A stretch of DNA of 64,000 nt from assembly GCF_024793945.1 (NCBI RefSeq), contig NZ_JANUSD010000011.1, positions 62,001-126,000 of the forward strand, read 5' to 3'. This stretch comes from Emticicia fluvialis. Lineage in GTDB: Bacteria > Bacteroidota > Bacteroidia > Cytophagales > Spirosomataceae. Every line of letters starts with the position of its first letter. The stretch's first letter is position 1. The translations under genes and the position numbers were made by a program. The notes beneath the pieces are model-generated. The model searched no databases, was not told where the DNA came from, and worked only from the letters and a program-made list of their open reading frames with translations. Positions 25,471 through 32,342 of this stretch are shown one piece after another.

Positions 25471-25899
25471 TCAGAACCAGCCGAATGGGTCCCATAAACC
25501 ACCCAGACCCCAAAAGATAGTAGATATTACACAACCCCACAGCGCTTTTCGTACTTCGTCGTGATCATTATCTGTTATAAAATATACCAGCCCGAGGCCT
25601 ACAATTCCTAAGCAACAACCCCACCAGAAACCACCTGCAATGGGCATTTCCTGTGGTGTTAAAAGGTTAGTTTCAGTAGTTGTAACCAATTTAAAACCCT
25701 CCAGCAATTCAGGGTGATTTTTCTTTACCGTTTCAAGTGTTGCCTCTGGGTGGTCTGCCAGATACTTTTCAAGTTTATCAACTTTGGCAAACTCGTCATT
25801 AACAGAGGTTTCTTTATACTCCAGATCAACCGGAGCAGCAAAGCCTGAAACAACCAGACAAAAAAAGAAAATAAGTAGAAAAGATAGTCTCGTTTTCAT
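25471..25899 (-). CDS. Small exported/membrane protein, unknown
   Basis: 142 residues, not assigned to a family. Signal peptide about 1-21 (LSFLLIFFFCLVVSGFAAPV), a charged helical stretch (about 30-75, with KLEKYLADHPEATLETVKK), and two C-terminal hydrophobic segments: GFWWGCCLGIVGLGLVYFI (about 90-108) and ALWGCVISTIFWGLGGLW (about 119-136). The first of these has a CC pair. The end WDPFGWF is rich in aromatics. Likely an inner-membrane protein with an extracytoplasmic helical domain. It lies between aroE and the ferredoxin-like gene, is 88 bp from aroE and has its own terminator. Confidence 0.75.
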   Translation of the reverse strand: MKTRLSFLLIFFFCLVVSGFAAPVDLEYKETSVNDEFAKVDKLEKYLADHPEATLETVKKNHPELLEGFKLVTTTETNLLTPQEMPIAGGFWWGCCLGIVGLGLVYFITDNDHDEVRKALWGCVISTIFWGLGGLWDPFGWF

Positions 25900-25987
25900 A
25901 AGGTGTGCTAAGATTATTTATTAAACAATACATTTCTTACCTGCAAGATGCACTTTACCTTTAAAGCGTTGCATAGCAGGCCATATT

Positions 25988-26725
25988 TTATGAATTCCAG
26001 ATTTCCCAGGCTTTTTCAGCTTGCAGATGCAGCATTTCTAAACCATTGTGGGTTTTTGCCCCTTGCTCCTCTCCTTTTTGCAGAAACAACGTCTGTACGG
26101 GGTTATAAACCAGGTCATAGAGGTAATGGTTAGCCGTTAACCTTTCATAGGGGATGTCCGGGCATACCTCAGACTTCGGATAAGTACCTACCGGAGAACA
26201 ATTGATAATAAGCTGATAATTATCAATTTCAGACTTTAAATCATCATAACTAATGGTATCATCGGTTTTTGTTCTCGAAACTATCCTGAAAGGAATCGAT
26301 AAATCATTCAATGCAGCTATTACTGCTTTGGCAGCTCCGCCATTACCCAAAACCAGGGCTTTTAATGCAATATTGGCCGGAATAAACTCTTCCAGAGAGG
26401 TTTTAAAACCGTAATAGTCAGAATTGAAGCCTATCAGTTTGCCATCTGCGGCAATTTTAATAACGTTTACGGCACCAACTTTAAGGGCAGAAGCATCCAA
26501 TCCGTCCAAAAAAGGCATCACAGCCTGTTTATGCGGAATTGTAACATTAAGCCCTTTGAGGCCAGGGGTATTACTGATTATTTGCGAAAATTGCTCAATC
26601 TCGGGTAGTTCAAACAGCTCGTAGGCATGGCTATCAGCCAGACCCAATTGCTCAAACTTTCCGGTGAAATACTTCTTCGAAAAAGAATGCCCCAGCGGAT
26701 ACCCTATCAGTCCGTAGATATTCAT
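25988..26725 (-). CDS. aroE: Shikimate dehydrogenase
   Basis: 245 residues, short compared with the E. coli enzyme (about 270) but usual for Bacteroidota. Reduces 3-dehydroshikimate to shikimate with NADPH. Substrate motifs GYPLGHSFSKKYF and NVTIPHK (catalytic Lys), nucleotide loop LGNGGAAKAV, and NCSPVGTYP are present. The start overlaps the DedA stop as ATGA (26722-26725), so the two are translationally coupled. Cytoplasmic. Confidence 0.95.
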   Translation of the reverse strand: MNIYGLIGYPLGHSFSKKYFTGKFEQLGLADSHAYELFELPEIEQFSQIISNTPGLKGLNVTIPHKQAVMPFLDGLDASALKVGAVNVIKIAADGKLIGFNSDYYGFKTSLEEFIPANIALKALVLGNGGAAKAVIAALNDLSIPFRIVSRTKTDDTISYDDLKSEIDNYQLIINCSPVGTYPKSEVCPDIPYERLTANHYLYDLVYNPVQTLFLQKGEEQGAKTHNGLEMLHLQAEKAWEIWNS

Positions 26726-27372
26726 TTGGCCTTACTGAAGAATTTAGCTTTAATAATTGCCCATATCATAGGGGCAATAGAAATGAAAACTATGCCTAAA
26801 ACAACTTTTTCGAAGTTAAGCTTTACCCATTGGTTTGAGCCCAGGAAATAACCCAGTAACGTAATAGAAGTTACCCATAAAATAGCCCCCAGAATACAGA
26901 ACATAATATATTTTGGGTACTTCATGCTTCCGGCACCGGCCACAAAAGGGGCTATGGTACGCACAATTGGCATAAAGCGGGCCAGAATTACGGTTCTTCC
27001 ACCATGTTTTTCGTAAAACTCTTCGGTTTGGGTAATATAAGAGCGTTTCAGAAAAAGGATTTTATCTCTGGACTTGATATAGTTGCTGAAGTTTTTACCA
27101 ACCAGGTAATTAACGTTGTCGCCCAGTAAAGCCGCCAGAATTAAAAGCGGGATGATGAGGGTAACGTCCAGTTTTCCTGTTGATGAAGCCAGCAAACCGG
27201 CTGCAAAAAGTAATGAGTCGCCGGGCAGCAGAGGCATAATAATAAGACCTGTTTCAACAAAAACTATCAGAAACAATATGCCGTAGGTAAGGGTATCGTA
27301 TTTATCAAGAAAACCCTGCAAGGTAAAAAGAGGGTCTTTGAGTAAGTCAATCAGAAAGTGTATAATTTCCAT
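26722..27372 (-). CDS. DedA-family membrane protein
   Basis: 216 residues with about five hydrophobic segments. Typical DedA landmarks: FVETGLIIMPLLPGDSLLFAAG, GDNVNYLVGKNFS, the helix with YEKHGGRTVILARFMPIVRTIAPFVAG, and GAGSMKYPKYI. DedA proteins act in the inner membrane; several have been linked to undecaprenyl-phosphate or phospholipid flipping and to envelope homeostasis. Coupled to aroE by a 4-bp overlap, and 47 bp downstream of the phosphosulfolactate synthase gene, so part of one minus-strand unit. Confidence 0.93.
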   Translation of the reverse strand: MEIIHFLIDLLKDPLFTLQGFLDKYDTLTYGILFLIVFVETGLIIMPLLPGDSLLFAAGLLASSTGKLDVTLIIPLLILAALLGDNVNYLVGKNFSNYIKSRDKILFLKRSYITQTEEFYEKHGGRTVILARFMPIVRTIAPFVAGAGSMKYPKYIMFCILGAILWVTSITLLGYFLGSNQWVKLNFEKVVLGIVFISIAPMIWAIIKAKFFSKAK

Positions 27373-27419
27373 AAATGTGGAGTGCTTTACTAAGATGAAG
27401 GGTAAGTGTTTTAAGAATA

Positions 27420-28244
27420 TTATTCGTCCTGAGTAATACGGCGGTCGCTGCTATATTTACCCAGTTTGAAACGTTTTTTGGTTTTTTCGGTCAGGAAATT
27501 ACCGAAAGTATCTCCTCTTAGCCCTAAACGTATGGTTTCCAAAGGTATAACCTCGTTCGGAGCAATATTACCCACATTTACATTAGGCCCTACCAGTTTT
27601 ACAAAGTACACCTGTTGCGATTTCTGAGGTGCCTCCCAAATTATTTTCTCGGCTGGTATGGCATGAATAATCTCATCTACAAGCCCCTGACGAACCTCAC
27701 CACTGCTACGGAACAAACCCACGTTGCCGCCCTCACGTGCCTCGCCAATTACCTTCCAGGCGCCTGCGTCCAGTTCTGCCTGCATCATTTCAATCCATTT
27801 GTAGGGGGCAAATATCTTTTCAGCATCTTTTGAACCTACCTCAGACAGCACCTTGGCACGTTTAGCCAGCCGCGTAATATATTCGCACTTTTCATCATGT
27901 GCTATTTCAATAGAGCCGTCTGATACCTCGCAGTGTTCAAGACCAAATTCATCCAATACCCTCAGGTAGTCTTCAAACTGGTCTCTCACAACAAAAGCTT
28001 CAAATAATGTACCGCCAAAATAAACCGGTATTCCGGCGTCTTTATAAGCTTTTAATTTATCTTTCAGATTAGGTGTTACGTATGAAGTGGCCCAGCCCAG
28101 CTTTACAATATCAATGTGTGGTGCAGAAATAGAAAGCATATCTTCTACTTCTCTGATGCTCAAGCCTTTATCCATCACCATTGTTAAACCTGACTCACGG
28201 GGCTTGCCTGTACGTTTGGGAACTTGACTTAGGTTATAATTCAT
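27420..28244 (-). CDS. comA: Phosphosulfolactate synthase (ComA family)
   Basis: 274 residues from ATG at 28242-28244; the frame upstream starts only at GTG and adds unrelated residues. Catalyses addition of sulfite to phosphoenolpyruvate giving phosphosulfolactate. Motifs along the TIM barrel: GLTMVMDKG, IVKLGWATS, YFGGTLFE, CEVSDGSIEI, EAREGGNVGLF, IIWEAPQKSQQ, VNVGNI and LRLGLRGDTF at the C-terminal side (in order, some with small changes from archaeal forms). Known from coenzyme M synthesis in methanogens and sulfolactate formation in Bacillus. No ComB/ComC-like gene is in the window. TACATTTG at 28265-28272 (minus strand) is a possible -7 box. Confidence 0.9.
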   Translation of the reverse strand: MNYNLSQVPKRTGKPRESGLTMVMDKGLSIREVEDMLSISAPHIDIVKLGWATSYVTPNLKDKLKAYKDAGIPVYFGGTLFEAFVVRDQFEDYLRVLDEFGLEHCEVSDGSIEIAHDEKCEYITRLAKRAKVLSEVGSKDAEKIFAPYKWIEMMQAELDAGAWKVIGEAREGGNVGLFRSSGEVRQGLVDEIIHAIPAEKIIWEAPQKSQQVYFVKLVGPNVNVGNIAPNEVIPLETIRLGLRGDTFGNFLTEKTKKRFKLGKYSSDRRITQDE

Positions 28245-28372
28245 TCTATGTCTCAACTTTTTTGCAAATGTAATAATTTTTAGATAATAGCACTTACTTT
28301 GTATAGATGTGGCAGTAAATAAAATGGCAATGACCACATCAAAAACTTACAAAATCTGAATACGAGGCAAAC

Positions 28373-29215
28373 TCAATATTTCTTAGACAAAAGCTGGTTG
28401 AGACCAATAAAGTAGCCGATAACCGGAGATAACCCATACCCCATTACGATAACCGGAAAATTGCCAATAAACGCAGATAGCAGGGTGATAGAAAAATACA
28501 CGCCTAATGAAAAAGACAATAAGCTATTGCTACCGGTACCATGCACAAAAAAAGGTGCGGCTAATAATGCCAGTAATACAATTGCTGTATACTGTAAGAA
28601 TTTACTGATATGGCCGGCCAGATAAACAATCCGCTCTACGTAATCCACCGGGGCAAGGCCGTCCAGGTTCAGCCATGTATAAAGGTTGGCAGCAGATACA
28701 AACAATATTAATAATACCTTATGCAATGGGAGTTTGCAACGGCTCCACAACAGAAGCATTGCCGAAATTGAAAATGCTGAAACCTGCGATGCGTCAGGCT
28801 GCATAAGCAAAATAACAGTTACTATCGTAAATAAAAGCAAAGGCCTGAGGGTTCCCTCCTGCCTAAAAATCAGCATCAGAAAAACCGGGCAGGTTATAAG
28901 GCCGGCATTCAGATTCAGGCCCCCTGCAAAAACCCACCGGTGCACGCCATACATATCTTTATTAAAAAAGGTAAACAAAAGAAAACCAACAGATAAACCT
29001 GCAACTAAATTAAGGTTGCGGGCTGGAAAAGTCTTTTGCCGGCTTTGGATAAACAAAGTTACCAGAATACCCAAAATAGTAGCCGCAAGGTTGGTAAGCC
29101 AGAAAACTTTTGATACTCCGGTATGGTACATGATGTACGCACCGAACAGACAAGCGGGTAAAGGAATGAGAGAGCGTCTGAAAACTCTCCATCCGGGAAA
29201 TTTAATGGCCGACAT
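28373..29215 (-). CDS. Polytopic membrane protein, distantly SEDS (FtsW/RodA)-like
   Basis: 280 residues with eight or so hydrophobic segments. Not assigned with certainty. Three stretches recall SEDS glycosyltransferases: VHRWVFAGGLNLNAG (compare RW...GG...QPSE), LLMQPDASQVSAFS (compare QPDxGT) and, near the end, MGYGLSPVIGYFIGL (compare the last-helix SYGG region). The protein is far shorter than FtsW/RodA (about 370-400) and the QPSE core is absent, so enzymatic activity is doubtful. The neighbouring genes say nothing about cell division. It might be a degenerate family member or a chance resemblance in a membrane protein of unknown role. Confidence 0.7.
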   Translation of the reverse strand: MSAIKFPGWRVFRRSLIPLPACLFGAYIMYHTGVSKVFWLTNLAATILGILVTLFIQSRQKTFPARNLNLVAGLSVGFLLFTFFNKDMYGVHRWVFAGGLNLNAGLITCPVFLMLIFRQEGTLRPLLLFTIVTVILLMQPDASQVSAFSISAMLLLWSRCKLPLHKVLLILFVSAANLYTWLNLDGLAPVDYVERIVYLAGHISKFLQYTAIVLLALLAAPFFVHGTGSNSLLSFSLGVYFSITLLSAFIGNFPVIVMGYGLSPVIGYFIGLNQLLSKKY

Positions 29216-29342
29216 GTAAGAAAGCTAAGTGGTTAAGGATTATCAGGAATAAGCATACGGGAAATATTTCAACAGAAACATTTCAGATTCAAAATTAGTG
29301 AAGCAGAACAGTAAAACCATTTACAACCCAACAAAAAAAAAT

Positions 29343-29384
29343 GGCTTTACGGCTCTCAGATTTTATTCAGGGAGCCATAAAGCC
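29343..29384 (-). terminator. Intrinsic terminator of the pseudouridine synthase gene
   Basis: Arms GGCTTTACGGCTC (29343-29355) and GAGCCATAAAGCC (29372-29384), one G-U pair on the minus-strand RNA, followed on that strand by nine T residues. Confidence 0.85.
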
Positions 29385-29427
29385 TATTATACCTAAGAAT
29401 AGATACTAATTAACTAATATCCGGTTT

Positions 29428-31248
29428 TTATATCATATACTTGAGTCTGATAACCTCTTTCTCGGTCAAAAAACGCCACTTGCCTCTTGGCAAATCTTTT
29501 TTATTCAAACCTGCATAGGTGGTGCGGTCAAGTTTGAGTACTTCATAACCGAAATGCTCAAAAATACGACGTACAATGCGGTTTTTACCACTATGTATCT
29601 CAATACCTACAACTTCTGCATCTGGTGTTACCAAAGCAAGGTCGTCTGCTTTTATGAAGCCATCTTCCAGGTCAATACCTTCTTTAATAGCATCAAAATG
29701 CTCGGTTGAAATAGGCTTGTCAAGTTCAACCTGATAAATCTTTCTTATCTCGTTAGAAGGATGAGATAGCTTTTCTGCCAGTTCGCCATCGTTTGTCAAA
29801 AGCAGCAAGCCCGTTGTGTTTCTATCAAGCCTGCCCACCGGATACACCCTTTCTTCGCAGGCATTGGCCACCAGGTCCATTACGGTTTTGCGCTCATTGG
29901 GGTCTTCGGTAGTAGTAATAAAATCTTTGGGTTTGTTCAGCAACAAATAAACCAGTTTTTCGCGGTTCAATATTTTTTTACCATATTTTACTACATCACT
30001 GGGTTTAACTTTGTAGCCCATTTCAGTTATTTCCTTGCCATTAACCGTAATCTGACCTGAGGCAATCAGCTCGTCAGCATCTCGGCGCGAAGCAATACCT
30101 GCATTTGAAATGTAGCGGTTCAGTCTTATTAATCCATCAATATCTTTCTCTTCCTGTTCTACTTTACGCTTTACCCTGGGGGGTAAAGAGTTTTTCATTT
30201 TATCAAGATTGTAGTTAGGAGCAGCTACTTTAGATGCGCTTGCCTGGTTTTCTTTTCTTTCATCTCTGGCACCTCTGCTGTAACCTCTTTCTTCGCGTCT
30301 GTCGTCACGTTTTTCGAATCGTGGTTTCTCTCTGTCAAATGGTTTTTTCTCAGCAAAATCACCACCTTCTCTTCTAAACGATGGTCGTTCTGCGCGTTCA
30401 GTGCCAAATGGCTTTTTGTCGCCGAAAGTACGTTTATTTTCAAATCCACCTTCCTCTTTCTTAAAGAACGGTCTCTCGGGGCGGTCGCCGGTAGCTGGCT
30501 TTCTGTCGCCAAAACCACTTTTTTTATCAAATCCACCTTCTGTTCTTTTCTGAAAAGGGCGGTCTGGGCGGTCACTACCAAATGGTTTTTTCTCTCCATA
30601 AGGGCGTTTATTTTCGAACCCGCCATCCTCTTTTTTTACATAAGGACGAGCCGGACGCTCATCACCATAGGATTTTTTCTCTCCATAAGGGCGTTTGCTT
30701 TCAAATCCGCCCTCGTCTTTTTTCGCGTAAGGACGAGCCGGACGGTCGCTGCCATAGGATTTTTTCTCTCCATAAGGGCGTTTGCTTTCAAATCCACCTT
30801 CGTCTTTTTTCGCATAAGGACGGGCCGGACGGTCGCTGCCATAGGATTTTTTCTCTCCATAAGGGCGTTTGCTTTCAAATCCGCCTTCGTCTTTTTTCAC
30901 GTAAGGACGAGCCGGACGGTCGCTGCCATAGGATTTCTTTTCTCCATAAGGGCGTTTATCGTCAGCAGCTTTCCTTTCAAAAGGTCGGTCTGAAGATGTT
31001 GCGGCAAACGGCTTTTTTGCGCCGAAAGGCCTCTTCTCTCCGAAACGTGGTTCAGAGAAACTTCTATCAAATCCTTCTTTTTTTGGAAAATTGCCTTTTG
31101 GCCTGGCGGCGGAGTCAGTTTTTTTACTTGCGTAAGGACGTTTGTCGTCTGAGTAGCTTTTTTTATCCGAGCGTTGGTCGGATCTTGATGAGACCGGTTT
31201 TTCTTTACCCTCCGTTCTTGGTCTCCGGGGTCTTTCAGTATTCTTCAT
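29428..31248 (-). CDS. rRNA pseudouridine synthase (RluB/RsuA type) with long repetitive N-terminal extension
   Basis: 606 residues. The last about 237 are a complete enzyme: S4 domain (from about 370, IRLNRYISNAGIASRRDADE), then the synthase domain with catalytic Asp about 475 in VGRLDRNTTGLLLLTNDGE and later GIEIHSGKNRIVRRIFEHFG. It isomerises specific uridines in rRNA, probably in the large subunit. The first about 369 residues are low-complexity, rich in K, R, G, P, E, D, Y and F. Residues 98-300 are seven tandem 29-residue units of the form KRPYGEKKSYGSDRPARPY, the first four nearly identical at DNA level. The tail is likely disordered and RNA-binding (inference). A TACCTTTG box lies at 31291-31298 upstream. 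Confidence 0.93.
   Translation of the reverse strand: MKNTERPRRPRTEGKEKPVSSRSDQRSDKKSYSDDKRPYASKKTDSAARPKGNFPKKEGFDRSFSEPRFGEKRPFGAKKPFAATSSDRPFERKAADDKRPYGEKKSYGSDRPARPYVKKDEGGFESKRPYGEKKSYGSDRPARPYAKKDEGGFESKRPYGEKKSYGSDRPARPYAKKDEGGFESKRPYGEKKSYGDERPARPYVKKEDGGFENKRPYGEKKPFGSDRPDRPFQKRTEGGFDKKSGFGDRKPATGDRPERPFFKKEEGGFENKRTFGDKKPFGTERAERPSFRREGGDFAEKKPFDREKPRFEKRDDRREERGYSRGARDERKENQASASKVAAPNYNLDKMKNSLPPRVKRKVEQEEKDIDGLIRLNRYISNAGIASRRDADELIASGQITVNGKEITEMGYKVKPSDVVKYGKKILNREKLVYLLLNKPKDFITTTEDPNERKTVMDLVANACEERVYPVGRLDRNTTGLLLLTNDGELAEKLSHPSNEIRKIYQVELDKPISTEHFDAIKEGIDLEDGFIKADDLALVTPDAEVVGIEIHSGKNRIVRRIFEHFGYEVLKLDRTTYAGLNKKDLPRGKWRFLTEKEVIRLKYMI
30349..30957 (-). repeat. Coding tandem repeat, seven 87-bp units
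   Basis: Lies inside the pseudouridine synthase gene. Period 87 bp (29 codons); the motif TTTTTCTCTCCATAAGGGCG recurs at 87-bp steps on the plus strand, for example at 30674 and 30761. The promoter-proximal units are nearly identical, the later ones drift. In-frame, so unit loss or gain would keep the enzyme readable. Confidence 0.9.
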
Positions 31249-31290
31249 GAGTTTGCAGCATCACTGCTGTAATTAATTGATTATCAATTG

Positions 31291-31298
31291 CAAAGGTA
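31291..31298 (-). promoter_or_regulatory. Possible -7 box for pseudouridine synthase gene
   Basis: TACCTTTG on the minus strand matches TAnnTTTG, 43 bp before the start. The -33 element is not clear. Confidence 0.35.
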
Positions 31299-31362
31299 CA
31301 ACAATAATACAAGATTCCTATATTGCTATAATTATTACTGTACCACCGCTGTTAAAAAAACA

Positions 31363-31392
31363 AACGGGGCATCACCTGAGTTATGCCCCGTT
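31363..31392 (-). terminator. Intrinsic terminator of inorganic pyrophosphatase gene
   Basis: Perfect stem AACGGGGCAT (31363-31372) with ATGCCCCGTT (31383-31392), 10-nt loop, followed on the minus strand by TGTTTTTTT. About 20 bp after the stop. Confidence 0.88.
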
Positions 31393-31412
31393 GATATCTT
31401 GTAACTTTAAAC

Positions 31413-32030
31413 TTAAATAGGTTTAAAGATTAAATCTCTGTAATCCATCATCGACTTCCTGATTACCTCATGCGCACCTTCACGGCCATAAACATTAGAT
31501 ATCTCAATGGCATTTTTTTCGTCAGGTAAGCTCTTATAGGTAAGGAAATAGTGTTTCAGACGCGTAATGATCGCTTCCGGCAGCTCACTGATATCCTTAA
31601 ATTTCTGATAAATTGGGTCTGCTACCAGCACAGCAATAATTTTATCGTCAGCCTCGCCTTTGTCTAATAAACACAAACCGCCAATAGGTATAGCTTGTAA
31701 TAAAATGTCACCATGCGGAATATGGTGGCTCGACAACACACAAATATCAAGCGGGTCACCGTCCCCCTCTGTTACTTTATCTGAGCCACGTTCGCGGGCC
31801 AGTTTTGCTACTTCTTCTCCGCAATAGGTTTGTGGAATAAACCCGTATAACGAAGGGATAATGTTTGAATATTTCTGAGGACGATCGATTTTCAAATAAC
31901 CTGACTCCTTATCTACTTCATATTTAATGGTATCAGAAGGCACAATTTCAATAAATACTGTTACTGTTTCTGGGGCCTTTTCTCCAACAGGAATACCATG
32001 CCAAGGGTGTGCTTTGTAAACTGGCTTCAT
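31413..32030 (-). CDS. ppa: Inorganic pyrophosphatase, family I
   Basis: 205 residues. Hydrolyses pyrophosphate to phosphate in the cytoplasm, pulling biosynthetic reactions forward. The signature EGDGDPLDICVL (about 89-99) holds the three metal-binding aspartates D90, D92 and D95; YGFIPQTYC precedes it. It is longer than E. coli Ppa (about 175), with an extended N-terminus and an insertion around GRERGS-like KLARERGSDKVTE, as is common in Bacteroidota. Monocistronic: a strong terminator follows, and the divergent uvrB lies 312 bp upstream. Confidence 0.94.
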   Translation of the reverse strand: MKPVYKAHPWHGIPVGEKAPETVTVFIEIVPSDTIKYEVDKESGYLKIDRPQKYSNIIPSLYGFIPQTYCGEEVAKLARERGSDKVTEGDGDPLDICVLSSHHIPHGDILLQAIPIGGLCLLDKGEADDKIIAVLVADPIYQKFKDISELPEAIITRLKHYFLTYKSLPDEKNAIEISNVYGREGAHEVIRKSMMDYRDLIFKPI

Positions 32031-32342
32031 AAAACTTGATTTTTGGGCAAAATAAATATAATTCTTCCGAAATCTAACACCGTTTTTTCTATGTAATTAC
32101 ATTTGGCAGAAACTTAATCTTAGATTCTATGAATTGTCCTGTAACAACTTTAACCAGTCATATCCTTTCCTGAAATTCGTACTGTGGCTTTACTTTTTAT
32201 TCTTACTTTGCCCGGGCTTCAAAATCTGTCTGCTATTGCCCTGAAAAAGTTTATGTATAGTTTCTGATAAACAAAAAACACGAAACTATAACAACACGAC
32301 TTTTGTTTTAAAACGATAGGCTTACTGACCAGACTGTAAATT
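32031..32342. promoter_or_regulatory. Divergent gap between ppa and uvrB
   Basis: 312 bp, AT-rich, without a convincing gene. It must hold both promoters. TTACTTTG near 32200-32210 on the plus strand resembles a -7 box but is one base short of TAnnTTTG. No LexA-like palindrome that I could defend was seen. Confidence 0.4.

Noticed and set aside
30349..30957. CRISPR-like tandem repeat
   Set aside because: The period is 87 bp with no spacers of unrelated sequence, and the units are in frame as a protein repeat. Not a CRISPR array; no cas genes.
30582..31250. 222-codon plus-strand frame with HKGV repeats
   Set aside because: It mirrors the 87-bp coding repeat of the pseudouridine synthase gene on the other strand. 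No start context and no known domain.
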